A DNA stretch of 64,000 nucleotides, taken from Clostridiales bacterium. Its GTDB lineage: Bacteria; Bacillota; Clostridia; Christensenellales; Aristaeellaceae. The first letter of the stretch is position 1, and the number at the start of each line of letters is the position of its first letter. Both the position numbers and the translations under genes were made by a program. Shown here piece after piece: positions 54,019-62,337 of the stretch. Below the pieces are notes generated by a model. That model saw only the letters and a list, made by a program, of their open reading frames with translations, searched no databases and had not been told where the DNA came from. The stretch is taken from contig SFJH01000004.1 of the NCBI GenBank assembly GCA_004555155.1, positions 37,311 to 101,310 on the forward strand. Reading direction: 5' to 3'.

Positions 54019-55076
54019 TTGTCGGAATGTCGGGCGGCGTGGATTCCTCCGTGGCCGCGCTGCTGCTGAAGCGGGCGGGCCACGATGTGACCGGGATTTT
54101 CATGAACAACTGGGAAGAAAAGGATGCCTTCGGCGTCTGCACCTCCGAGCCCGACTGGGCGGACGTGCGGGCGGTGTGCGATCTCATCGGCATTCCCTGC
54201 TACAGCGTGAACTTCGCCCGTGAATACCGCGAGCGGGTGTTTTCCCACTTTCTGGAGGAGTACCGGAAGGGCCGCACGCCGAATCCCGATGTGCTGTGCA
54301 ATCGGGAGATCAAGTTCGGCGTGTTTCTGAGCTTCGCGGAGAAGCTCGGCGCGGAGAAGGTCGCCACGGGCCACTTCGCCAAGGTCGATCGGAGCGGTCA
54401 GGGCTGGCAGCTCCGGCGGGCGAAGGATGAGAACAAGGACCAGACCTATTTTCTGTACATGCTGGGCCAGCGCGCGCTGTCGAAGGCGATGTTCCCGGTG
54501 GGCGATCTCACCAAGGGTGAAATCCGCCAGATCGCCCGGGATGCGGGCATCCCGGTGAGCGAGAAGAAGGATTCCACGGGCGTGTGCTTCATCGGCGAGC
54601 GGAACTTCAAGAAATTCCTGTCCGGCTATCTGCCTGCGCAGCCCGGCGACATGGTGACGGTGGACGGAAGGATCGTCGGCCGGCACGACGGGCTGATGTA
54701 CTATACGCTGGGCCAGCGGCGCGGGCTGGGCATCGGCGGCAGCGGCGACGGCCGGCGCTGGTTCGTCGTGGCGAAGGATCTGGAGCGCAACCGCCTGGTG
54801 GTGGATCAGGGCGAGGATTCGCCGCTGCTCTATACCTCGCGCGCCGACGGCGGCGAATGCACCTGGCTGGCGGGCTTCCCGCCGGTGGAGGAGGATCGGC
54901 CGCTGCGCTGTCAGGTGCAGCTGCGCCATCGCCAGCCGCTGCAGGATTGTTCGATCATTCTGCGCGGGGACCGCGTGCAGATCGACTTCGATCGCCCTCA
55001 GCGGGCGGTCACGCCGGGGCAGTCCGCCGTGTTCTACGACGGCGAGGTCTGTCTGGGCGGCGCGATCGTCGACTGA
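54006..55076 (+). CDS. mnmA: tRNA-specific 2-thiouridylase MnmA
   Basis: MnmA thiolates U34 of tRNA-Lys, -Glu and -Gln using sulfur relayed from a cysteine desulfurase. The 356-residue protein has the PP-loop GMSGGVDSS and the two catalytic cysteines in PDVLCNREIKF (nucleophile) and STGVCFIGERNF. The ATG at 54006 lies inside a short leader ORF. A cysteine desulfurase gene lies 7 kb downstream on the same strand. Confidence 0.95.
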   Translation: MARVIVGMSGGVDSSVAALLLKRAGHDVTGIFMNNWEEKDAFGVCTSEPDWADVRAVCDLIGIPCYSVNFAREYRERVFSHFLEEYRKGRTPNPDVLCNREIKFGVFLSFAEKLGAEKVATGHFAKVDRSGQGWQLRRAKDENKDQTYFLYMLGQRALSKAMFPVGDLTKGEIRQIARDAGIPVSEKKDSTGVCFIGERNFKKFLSGYLPAQPGDMVTVDGRIVGRHDGLMYYTLGQRRGLGIGGSGDGRRWFVVAKDLERNRLVVDQGEDSPLLYTSRADGGECTWLAGFPPVEEDRPLRCQVQLRHRQPLQDCSIILRGDRVQIDFDRPQRAVTPGQSAVFYDGEVCLGGAIVD

Positions 55077-55120
55077 CGCAAGCGCGGGAGAATGCATAGT
55101 ATGGGTGGGGGAGTGAGCGT

Positions 55121-55792
55121 GTGGACTGGAATTTTGTGCAAAAGTTCGCGCCGATGTACGTCACCGCGGCGGGACTGACGCTGCGCATCGCGGCCATCGG
55201 CATCCTGCTGTCGATGGCGGTGGGCATGCTTTGCTGCATCGTGCAGTCGTTCCGGGTGCCGGTGCTGCGGAGAATCGCGGCCGTCTACATCCAGCTGGCG
55301 CGCAACACGCCGCTGCTGGTGCAGCTGTTCTTCCTCTATTTTGGCCTGCCCAAGATCGGAATCAAGCTGGACGCGGAGCACTGCGCGGTGATCGGCCTGA
55401 CCTTTCTGGGCGGCGCGTACATGGCGGAGGCGCTGCGCAGCGGGCTGGAGGCGGTGGAGCCGTCCCAGCGGGAGGCCGGCATGTGCATCGGACTGACGGG
55501 CCTGCAGAATCTAAGATACGTGATCCTGCCCCAGGCGCTGGCCACGGCCATTCCCGCCGTGTGCGCCAATGTGATCTTTCTGATCAAGGAGACCAGCGTG
55601 TTCAGCGCGGTGGCGCTGGCCGATCTGATGTACGTGGCCAAGGATCTGATCGGCATGTACTACAAGACGGACGAGGCGCTGATGATGCTGGTGGCAGCCT
55701 ATCTGGTGCTGCTGCTGCCGATTTCGCTGGCGTTTACGTGGATCGAAAGGAGGCTTCGCCATGCAGGATTTGGGGATCAGCGTTCTGTTTAG
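55121..55792 (+). CDS. Polar amino acid ABC transporter permease (first)
   Basis: The GTG at 55121 behind GGGGGAG gives 223 residues. It is a HisM/GlnP-type permease with the signature region RNTPLLVQLFFLYFG and LRSGLEAVEPSQREAG. It overlaps the second permease gene by 32 bases in another frame. Context suggests cystine or cysteine as substrate (inference). Confidence 0.92.
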   Translation: MDWNFVQKFAPMYVTAAGLTLRIAAIGILLSMAVGMLCCIVQSFRVPVLRRIAAVYIQLARNTPLLVQLFFLYFGLPKIGIKLDAEHCAVIGLTFLGGAYMAEALRSGLEAVEPSQREAGMCIGLTGLQNLRYVILPQALATAIPAVCANVIFLIKETSVFSAVALADLMYVAKDLIGMYYKTDEALMMLVAAYLVLLLPISLAFTWIERRLRHAGFGDQRSV

Positions 55793-56438
55793 GGGCAAAA
55801 ACCTCATCCGCCTGCTGGGGGGCCTGGGCGTGACGCTGGAGCTCTCGGCGGTTTCCATTGTGCTTAGCGTGATTCTGGGGCTGCTGCTGGGCGTGGTGAT
55901 GACGCTAAAGAGCCGCGTTGTGCGGGCGGTCTGCCGCGTCTATCTGGAGATCATCCGCATCGTGCCGCAGCTGGTGCTGCTGTTTCTGTGCTATTTCGGC
56001 CTGGCGAGGGCCTTTGGCATCCAGCTTTCGGGGGAAGCGGCGGCGGTCATCGTGTTCACGTTCTGGGGAGCCGGCGAGATGGGCGACCTGGTGCGCGGCG
56101 CGCTGACGTCCATTCCGCGCCATCAGATCGAGAGCGGCGCGGCGCTGGGGCTGACGAAGGGGCAGATTTACCGCTATATCCTGATTCCCCAGACGCTCCG
56201 GCGGCTGATCCCCCAGTCCATCAACCTGGCGACGCGCATGATCAAAACCACCTCGCTGGTGATGCTGATCGGCGTGATCGAGGTGCTGAAGGTGGGCCAG
56301 CAGATCATCGACGCCTCGCGCTACGACACGCCGTCGGCGGCGATCTGGATCTACGCGGTGATCTTTTTTCTGTATTTCTTCATCTGCTGGCCGATTTCGC
56401 TGCTGGCCGGCAGACTCGAAAAGAAGTGGCAAGCATAG
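55761..56438 (+). CDS. Polar amino acid ABC transporter permease (second)
   Basis: The 225-residue HisM-like protein starts MQDLGISVLF. It has EIIRIVPQLVLLFLCYFG and RGALTSIPRHQIESGAALG as the family blocks. It forms a heterodimeric channel with the first permease. Its start lies inside the preceding gene, indicating translational coupling. Confidence 0.92.
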   Translation: MQDLGISVLFRGKNLIRLLGGLGVTLELSAVSIVLSVILGLLLGVVMTLKSRVVRAVCRVYLEIIRIVPQLVLLFLCYFGLARAFGIQLSGEAAAVIVFTFWGAGEMGDLVRGALTSIPRHQIESGAALGLTKGQIYRYILIPQTLRRLIPQSINLATRMIKTTSLVMLIGVIEVLKVGQQIIDASRYDTPSAAIWIYAVIFFLYFFICWPISLLAGRLEKKWQA

Positions 56439-56450
56439 GAGGCGGGAGCA

Positions 56451-57197
56451 ATGGCGGATCAACTGCTTGAGGTGCGCAATTTGAACAAGAGCTTTGACGG
56501 CGCGCAGATTCTGAAGGGCGTGTCCCTGAGCATCGCGCGGGGCGAGGTGGTGGTCGTCATCGGCCCGTCCGGCTGCGGCAAGAGCACGTTGCTGCGCTGC
56601 ATCAACGGCCTGGAGAGCATCGATTCCGGCGAGATTCTGCTGCAGGGGCAGGTCATCAGCGGACAGACGAAGAACCTGCACCGCATCCGGCAGCGGATCG
56701 GCATGGTGTTTCAGAGCTACGACCTGTTTCCGCACATGAACGTCATGGACAACCTGCTTCTGGGCCCGATGAAAGCGCTGAAGCGCCCCAGAGCCGAGGT
56801 GGTCCGGGAGGCGGAGGCGGCGCTGGAGCGCGTGGGCCTGCTGGAGAAGAGGGATGCGCTGCCGCGGCAGCTGTCCGGCGGACAGAAGCAGCGCGTCGCC
56901 ATCGTGCGCGCACTGCTGATGCAGCCCGAAATGCTGCTGCTGGACGAGATCACCGCCGCGCTGGACCCGGAGATGGTGCGCGAGGTGCTCGGCGTCGTGC
57001 TGGATCTGGCCCGCGACGGCATGACGATGCTCATCGTCACCCATGAAATGCGCTTCGCCGAGGCCGTCGCCGACCGGATCCTGTTTCTGGAGGGCGGCAG
57101 CATCGTGGAGGAAGGCGCGCCGAAGGACTTCTTCCGCGCCCCGAAGACCGAGCGCGCCCGCCAGTTCCTGCACACCTTCGACTACGAGGCAAGATAG
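56451..57197 (+). CDS. Polar amino acid ABC transporter ATPase (GlnQ/TcyC-like)
   Basis: The 248-residue ATPase has Walker A GPSGCGKST, the signature LSGGQKQRVAI, Walker B MLLLDEITAALDPE, and the switch His in VTHEM. Start ATG is 12 bases after the second permease. The binding protein gene comes next but from its own promoter. Confidence 0.93.
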   Translation: MADQLLEVRNLNKSFDGAQILKGVSLSIARGEVVVVIGPSGCGKSTLLRCINGLESIDSGEILLQGQVISGQTKNLHRIRQRIGMVFQSYDLFPHMNVMDNLLLGPMKALKRPRAEVVREAEAALERVGLLEKRDALPRQLSGGQKQRVAIVRALLMQPEMLLLDEITAALDPEMVREVLGVVLDLARDGMTMLIVTHEMRFAEAVADRILFLEGGSIVEEGAPKDFFRAPKTERARQFLHTFDYEAR

Positions 57198-57224
57198 AAT
57201 GAATTGTAAACTTTTCAAAACCTA

Positions 57225-57253
57225 TTGACAAAGTCGGAATTTGAGAATATAAT
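57225..57253 (+). promoter_or_regulatory. Consensus sigma-A promoter before the cysteine leader peptide
   Basis: TTGACA (57225-57230), 17 bases, TATAAT (57248-57253): a perfect consensus promoter. It drives the leader peptide, the terminator and the amino acid-binding protein gene. Confidence 0.9.
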
Positions 57254-57294
57254 CATATCATTCCGATGGGAAATATTTGCAAGGAGGGATAGCA

Positions 57295-57366
57295 ATGAAG
57301 TGGGCGATGTGCATGTGTTGTCAGCTTCGGCGTTCGTCTCTCCGAGGCCGTTTTGTCGTGCGCTGA
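57295..57366 (+). CDS. Cysteine-rich leader peptide (23 residues)
   Basis: AAGGAGG (57281-57287) precedes the ATG by seven bases. The peptide begins MKWAMCMCCQLRR and ends in FVVR, with Cys at 6, 8 and 9. It lies about 40 bases after a consensus promoter and is followed 24 bases later by an intrinsic terminator. This is the layout of a ribosome-mediated attenuator that senses charged tRNA-Cys. It is too short for usual gene calls. The 5' region of the 57198-57562 gap is thus fully regulatory. Confidence 0.75.
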   Translation: MKWAMCMCCQLRRSSLRGRFVVR

Positions 57367-57389
57367 GCGCGGTGAAGGGCAGAAAGAAA

Positions 57390-57422
57390 GGGATGAGCGC
57401 AAGAGCGTCTCATCCCGTTTTT
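57390..57422 (+). terminator. Attenuator terminator after the leader peptide
   Basis: GGGATGAG (57390-57397) pairs with CTCATCCC (57409-57416), followed by G and five T. Further on, TTGTCTGA (57424-57431) and TCAGACAA (57534-57541) form a long-range inverted repeat around a second possible short ORF (ATG at about 57440, 27 codons). Confidence 0.8.
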
Positions 57423-57562
57423 ATTGTCTGATTGAGGAAAGGATGTGGTCGCGCATGAAGATGCGCATTCCGATGCGGGCGACCGACGAATGTCGGCACA
57501 GCAAGTTTGGCCGGGTCCTGCAGTAGACTGTTCTCAGACAATGAAGAAAAGAGGTTATCATC

Positions 57563-58402
57563 ATGAAGAAGCTGGTTAAGGTCATCGCATTGGCACTGGT
57601 ATTGGCACTGAGCATCGTCTCCGTCGCGCTGGCGGATTCCACGGCGCGCACGCTGGATGAGATCAGGGAGAGCGGCAAGCTGGTCATCGGCGTGTTCTCC
57701 GACAAGAAGCCCTTCGGCTATGTGGACGAAAACGGCGAGTATCAGGGCTACGACGTGTATCTGGCCCGCCGCCTGGCGGAGGATCTGGGTGCGGAGCTGG
57801 AGCTGGTCAGCGTGGACGCACCCAACCGCGTGGAATATCTGCAGTCCGCAAAGGTGGACATCATTCTGGCGAACTTCACCGTGACCGATGAGCGCGCCGA
57901 GGTCGTCGACTTCGCGCTGCCCTACATGAAGGTCGCGCTGGGCGTCGTCTCTCCGGACAGCGCGCTGATCACCGACGTCAGCGAGCTGCGCGGCAAGACC
58001 CTGATCGTCAGCAAGGGCACCACCGCCGAAACCTATTTCACCGAGAACGAGCCGGAGGTCAATCTGCTGAAGTTTGACACCTACACCGAGGCCTTCAACG
58101 CGCTGCTGGACGGCCGCGGAGACGCGCTGTCCACCGACAACACCGAGGTGCTGGCCTGGGCCATCGACAACGAGGGCTTCACCGTGGGCGTCGAATCCCT
58201 GGGCAGCCTGGACACCATCGCCCCCGCGGTGCAGAAGGGCAATGAAGCGCTGCTGGCCTGGATCAACGACGAGATCGTAGCGCTGGGCGAGGAGAACTTC
58301 TTCCATGCGGACTACGAAGCGACGCTGAAGGACGTCTACGGCGAAGCCGTCAATCCCGACAATCTGGTCGTAGAAGGCGGCGTCGTGGAGACGGCCGAAT
58401 GA
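57563..58402 (+). CDS. Amino acid ABC transporter substrate-binding protein (cystine/cysteine candidate)
   Basis: The 279-residue family 3 binding protein has a signal peptide (1-24, cut after SVALA) and no lipobox. Core motifs are KLVIGVFSDKKPFGYVDENG, GYDVYLARRLAEDLG and RAEVVDFALPYM. The preceding permease and ATPase genes supply the rest of the importer. Control by a Cys-codon leader peptide and sulfur genes downstream suggest cystine or cysteine as ligand. Ligand assignment is inference. Confidence 0.9.
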   Translation: MKKLVKVIALALVLALSIVSVALADSTARTLDEIRESGKLVIGVFSDKKPFGYVDENGEYQGYDVYLARRLAEDLGAELELVSVDAPNRVEYLQSAKVDIILANFTVTDERAEVVDFALPYMKVALGVVSPDSALITDVSELRGKTLIVSKGTTAETYFTENEPEVNLLKFDTYTEAFNALLDGRGDALSTDNTEVLAWAIDNEGFTVGVESLGSLDTIAPAVQKGNEALLAWINDEIVALGEENFFHADYEATLKDVYGEAVNPDNLVVEGGVVETAE

Positions 58403-58404
58403 CG

Positions 58405-58476
58405 GAAACCCCTCCCCGGGTGAACGCCGCAGCCCATTTCGGGCATGCGGCGTTTGCCGCGGGGGTTTGGTTTATT
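58405..58476 (+). terminator. Terminator after the binding protein
   Basis: Nested arms AAACCCC with GGGGTTT and AACGCCGCA with TGCGGCGTT form a compound hairpin, followed by TTTATTTT. Confidence 0.75.
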
Positions 58477-58504
58477 TTCAATCGACACAAAGGAGAGATT
58501 TTTT

Positions 58505-59059
58505 ATGGCACGTGTATCCTTCGCGAACCCCAATGAGATCACCGGAAAGGCCAAGGAGGCCTATGAGAAGCTGGCGGCGGCGGGCAAGCTGACCAACATG
58601 AAGCAGGCGCTGCTGCAGGACTATGCCACCTATGACGCGTTCATGGCGTGGTACACCTCCTGGGATCGCCTGGTAGAGGTCGTCGGCGAGCGCGCCGCCA
58701 CCATCTACGCCCACGCGGTCTCCTCCACCAACGGCTGCCTGCTGTGCTCGCTGTTCTTCATCAGCGACCTGGCCGCCCTGGGCGAGGATGCCGACAACAT
58801 CAACTTCTCCGAGGACGAGCAGCTGCTGGCCGATCTCGGCGCGCAGATTGTCAAGGATCCCACCAACGTCAGCGACGAGATCTTCGAGCAGCTGAAGAAG
58901 AAGTACACCGACAGCGAGATCGTCGCCATCGTGGGCTTCGCTGCGCAGATGATGGCCACCAACAACTTCAACTCCATGCTGCGCATCGATGTGGACGAGC
59001 GCCTGCTGCCCATCCGCGACAAGTTCCGCCCCGCCACCTGGCGCGCCGACATCAAGTGA
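58505..59059 (+). CDS. Carboxymuconolactone decarboxylase-like (AhpD-fold) protein
   Basis: The ATG at 58505 gives 184 residues. The helical AhpD-like fold is indicated by STNGCLLCSLFF, with CxxC at Cys78 and Cys81. The His that follows the CxxC in AhpD is a Phe here. Such proteins act as thiol peroxidases or disulfide reductases; without the His the activity is uncertain. Its stop is one base from the next start, so it forms a two-gene operon with an iron-type alcohol dehydrogenase. Confidence 0.82.
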   Translation: MARVSFANPNEITGKAKEAYEKLAAAGKLTNMKQALLQDYATYDAFMAWYTSWDRLVEVVGERAATIYAHAVSSTNGCLLCSLFFISDLAALGEDADNINFSEDEQLLADLGAQIVKDPTNVSDEIFEQLKKKYTDSEIVAIVGFAAQMMATNNFNSMLRIDVDERLLPIRDKFRPATWRADIK

Positions 59060-59060
59060 G

Positions 59061-60227
59061 ATGAAGAGCTTCCATTATTATAACCCCTCCGCGATCTGCT
59101 TCGGCCAGGGCGCGGAGCGGGAGCTCCCCGCGCTGCTGCACAGGTATCAGGCGCACGCGCTGATGCTGGTGTACAGCGGCGACTTTGTGAAGACGCTGGG
59201 CATCTGGGATGTGGTGCGCGGCGCGTGCGACGAGCTCGGCATTCCGATGATCGAGGAAGGCGGCGTGGCGCCGAATCCCCGGCTGGAACTGGTGCACGAT
59301 CTGATCGCCCGGGGCAAGGCTCAGGGCGTCAACTTTGTGCTGGCGGTGGGCGGCGGCAGCTCTGTGGACACGGCGAAGGCCGTGGCCATGGGCATCGGCT
59401 ACGACGGCGACGTCTGGGACTTCTTCACCGGCAGGGCGGAGCCCGCGCAGGTGCTGCCCGTGGGCGTGATCACCACGCTGCCCGCCAGCGGTTCCGAGAC
59501 CTCCAACTGCGCCATCATCACCAACGGTCTGTACAAGCTGGGCTATGAGGACGATCGGATCATCCCGAAGTTCGCCATCATGAACCCGGAGTATACGCTG
59601 AACCTGCCCGCCTATCAGACCGCCTGCGGCATTGCGGACATCCTGTCCCATCTGCTGGAGCGGTACTTCAGCGCGGTTTCCCACACCGATACCACCGACT
59701 ATCTCATCGAGGGCGCGGTGCGCGCGCTGCTGGTCAACGCCCGGCGGCTGCTGAAGAATCCGAAGGCTCTGGATGCGCGCTCGGAGATTCAGTGGCTGGC
59801 GTCCATCGCCCACAACAACCTGCTGGACACGGGGCGCGAGGCGGACTGGGGCTCCCATCGCATCGAGCACGAGCTCAGCGCCCAGTATGGCCTGACCCAC
59901 GGCGAGGGCATGGCCGTGGTGCTGCCCGCATGGGTGCGCTATGCGGCGGCGAACAGGCCCGAAAAGCCCGCGCAGCTGGCCGCGCGCGTGTTCGGGTACG
60001 ACTATGTCAACGACAGCCCCGAGGACATGGCCCTCGGACTGGCGGACGAGCTGGAGCGCTTCTTCCGCTCGCTGAAGCTGCGCACGCGGCTTTCGGAGCT
60101 GCAGATCGGCGAGGGTGACTTCGAGACCATGGCGCTTCGGGCCACCAAGGGCGATACCGCTGCCGTCGGCCACTACATTCCGCTGAACTGCGCCCGTATT
60201 CTGGAAATCCTGAAGCTGGCGCGCTGA
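59061..60227 (+). CDS. Iron-containing alcohol dehydrogenase (butanol-dehydrogenase-like)
   Basis: The ATG at 59061 (MKSFHYYNPS) gives 388 residues. It has the NAD(P)-binding GGGSSVDTAKAVAMG and metal ligands in CGIADILSHLLER and GLTHGEGMAVVLP. It belongs to the type III dehydrogenases, which reduce aldehydes or oxidise alcohols. It is tightly coupled to the CxxC protein gene. A terminator follows. Confidence 0.92.
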   Translation: MKSFHYYNPSAICFGQGAERELPALLHRYQAHALMLVYSGDFVKTLGIWDVVRGACDELGIPMIEEGGVAPNPRLELVHDLIARGKAQGVNFVLAVGGGSSVDTAKAVAMGIGYDGDVWDFFTGRAEPAQVLPVGVITTLPASGSETSNCAIITNGLYKLGYEDDRIIPKFAIMNPEYTLNLPAYQTACGIADILSHLLERYFSAVSHTDTTDYLIEGAVRALLVNARRLLKNPKALDARSEIQWLASIAHNNLLDTGREADWGSHRIEHELSAQYGLTHGEGMAVVLPAWVRYAAANRPEKPAQLAARVFGYDYVNDSPEDMALGLADELERFFRSLKLRTRLSELQIGEGDFETMALRATKGDTAAVGHYIPLNCARILEILKLAR

Positions 60228-60230
60228 GCA

Positions 60231-60273
60231 TCGCCGGTCTGAACCGAACCGGGCAGACCGGCGATCCATTTTT
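60231..60273 (+). terminator. Terminator after alcohol dehydrogenase
   Basis: TCGCCGGTCTG (60231-60241) pairs with CAGACCGGCGA (60254-60264), followed by TCCATTTTT. Confidence 0.8.
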
Positions 60274-60302
60274 GGTGGTGCGGCGGAAAGATGCGCCGCC
60301 TA

Positions 60303-60331
60303 TTGACAAGATCAATCATTCGGGCTATGCT
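60303..60331 (+). promoter_or_regulatory. Promoter of the larE-desulfurase-ttcA operon
   Basis: TTGACA (60303-60308), 17 bases, TATGCT (60326-60331), 44 bases before larE. Confidence 0.7.
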
Positions 60332-60374
60332 GTTCGTGGACGCGGGCGGCATGGCGTTCGCGAGGAGAATTTTG

Positions 60375-61181
60375 ATGGATACATTGCATGCGAAGCATGA
60401 AAAGCTTCAGGAATACCTGCGCAGCCTGGGAAGCGTGGCGATCGCCTTTTCCGGCGGCGTGGACTCCACCTGTCTGCTGCAGACGGCCCGCGATGTGCTG
60501 GGGGGTCGGGCCATTGCCGTGACGGCGGCCTCCTGCTCGTTCCCGGTGCGGGAGCTGGAGGAGGCGAAGACCTTCTGCGCGGAAAGGGGAATCCGGCACA
60601 TCGTGGTGCATTCGGAGGAACTGGATATCGAGGGCTTCCGCCAGAACCCGAAGAACCGGTGCTATCTGTGCAAGCACGAGCTGTTCGAAAAGATTCTGAA
60701 GATCGCGGAGGAGAACGGCATCGCCGCAGTGGCGGAGGGCTCCAACATGGACGACAACGGCGACTACCGCCCCGGACTGATCGCCGTAAAGGAGCTGGGC
60801 ATCAAGAGCCCGCTGCGGTATGCGGAGCTGAACAAGGCGGAGATCCGCCAGCTCTCCCGGGAGATGGGCCTGCCGACCTGGAACAAGCAGTCCTTTGCGT
60901 GCCTGTCGTCGCGCTTCGTCTACGGCGAGACCATCAGCGAGGAGAAGCTGGGCATGGTCGACAGGGCCGAGCAGCTGCTTCTGGACATGGGCTTTCACCA
61001 GGTGCGCGTGCGCATTCACGGCACAATCGCGCGCATCGAGGTGCTGCCGGACGAATTCCCCGCGCTCATTCAGCCGGAGAACCGGAAGCGGATTTATGAT
61101 ACGCTGAAGTCGCTGGGCTTTACCTATGTGACCATGGATCTCGGCGGCTATCGCACGGGAAGCATGAACGAAGTGCTGTGA
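60375..61181 (+). CDS. larE: LarE-type ATP-dependent sacrificial sulfur transferase
   Basis: The ATG at 60375 (MDTLHAKHEK) gives 268 residues. It has the PP-loop FSGGVDST, the KNRCYLCKHELF segment and SFACLSSRF, which holds the Cys expected to donate sulfur. LarE makes the nickel-pincer cofactor of lactate racemase. No larA, larB or larC is nearby, so the role here may differ. It is first in an operon with a cysteine desulfurase and a TtcA-like protein. Confidence 0.9.
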   Translation: MDTLHAKHEKLQEYLRSLGSVAIAFSGGVDSTCLLQTARDVLGGRAIAVTAASCSFPVRELEEAKTFCAERGIRHIVVHSEELDIEGFRQNPKNRCYLCKHELFEKILKIAEENGIAAVAEGSNMDDNGDYRPGLIAVKELGIKSPLRYAELNKAEIRQLSREMGLPTWNKQSFACLSSRFVYGETISEEKLGMVDRAEQLLLDMGFHQVRVRIHGTIARIEVLPDEFPALIQPENRKRIYDTLKSLGFTYVTMDLGGYRTGSMNEVL

Positions 61182-61205
61182 CGGGCGGCCGGAGGCGTTG
61201 AACCG

Positions 61206-62324
61206 ATGATTTATCTGGACTATGCGGCGAACACGCCGGTGGAGCCCGCGGTGCTGGCGCGATTCTGCGAGGTGGAGCAGGCGTTCGTCGGCAATCCCAA
61301 CTCCAGCCACGCGGCGGGACGGGAGGCGCGGGCGGAGATGGATCGCGTCACGGCTTCGATCGCGTCGCTGCTGGGCGCACAGCCTGAGGAGGTGATCTGC
61401 ACCTCCGGGGCCACAGAGGCCAACAATCTGGCCATCAAGGGCCTGGCGCGGGCGAGCCGCCATCAGGGCCGGCACATCATCTCCACGCCGCTGGAGCATT
61501 CCTCGGCGAGCGGCAGCCTGACCGCGCTGCAGGAGCAGGGCTGGGAGATCGACCTGCTGGACGTCCGGCGGGACGGCACGGTGGATCTGGAGCAGCTCGG
61601 GGAGCTCCTTCGGAAGGACACCGTGCTGCTGGCCATCTGTGCAGTGGACAGCGAGCTGGGCGTGATTCAGCAGATGGAGGAAATCAAGGCGCTGCTGAAG
61701 AATTTTCCCCATTGCCGCCTGCACGTGGATGCGACGCAGGCCATGGGCAAGGCGCCGCTCTCGTTTGAGGGAATCGATACGCTGAGCCTGTCGTCCCACA
61801 AGTTTGGCGGGCTGAACGGCAGCGGACTGCTGCTGAAGCGCAGCGGACTCGTGCTCGAGCCGCAGATGCACGGCGGCGCGAGCACCACGATCTACCGCAG
61901 CGGCACGCCGGCGCTGGCGCTGGCGGCGGCGACGGAGACTGCGCTGCGGCTGGCGCTGGAGCACTATGCGGAAAACCGCGCTGCCGTGGAGGCGATGAAC
62001 CGGCGGCTTCGCGATGCGCTGTCGGCCTATCCCAAGGTGCGCATCAACAGCCCGGAGAGCGCCGTTCCCCACATCCTGAACCTGAGCGTTCAGGGGGTGA
62101 AGGCCGCGCGCTTTCAGCAGGCGCTGAGCGACGCGGGCGTGTGCGTGTCCGTGAAGTCGGCGTGCTCCACGGACGGCACCCCTTCGCGGGCGGTGTTTGC
62201 GGTCAGCCGGGACCGGAAGAATGCAATGTCCTCGTGGCGCATCAGCCTGAGCCATCGCGCGGCGATGGAGGAGCTCGACGGCTTTCTGCAGGCGTTTGAC
62301 CGCTGCTATCTGGAATTGACATGA
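61206..62324 (+). CDS. Cysteine desulfurase (NifS/IscS-like)
   Basis: This PLP enzyme takes sulfur from cysteine to form a persulfide. The 372-residue protein starts MIYLDYAANTPVEP. The PLP lysine is in SLSSHKFGGLNGSG and the persulfide Cys in VSVKSACSTDGTPSRA. There is no adjacent IscU scaffold gene. Neighbours that consume sulfur (LarE, TtcA-like, and MnmA further upstream) suggest it serves tRNA thiolation or cofactor sulfuration. Confidence 0.93.
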   Translation: MIYLDYAANTPVEPAVLARFCEVEQAFVGNPNSSHAAGREARAEMDRVTASIASLLGAQPEEVICTSGATEANNLAIKGLARASRHQGRHIISTPLEHSSASGSLTALQEQGWEIDLLDVRRDGTVDLEQLGELLRKDTVLLAICAVDSELGVIQQMEEIKALLKNFPHCRLHVDATQAMGKAPLSFEGIDTLSLSSHKFGGLNGSGLLLKRSGLVLEPQMHGGASTTIYRSGTPALALAAATETALRLALEHYAENRAAVEAMNRRLRDALSAYPKVRINSPESAVPHILNLSVQGVKAARFQQALSDAGVCVSVKSACSTDGTPSRAVFAVSRDRKNAMSSWRISLSHRAAMEELDGFLQAFDRCYLELT

Positions 62325-62337
62325 TGGAGGAGAGAAC

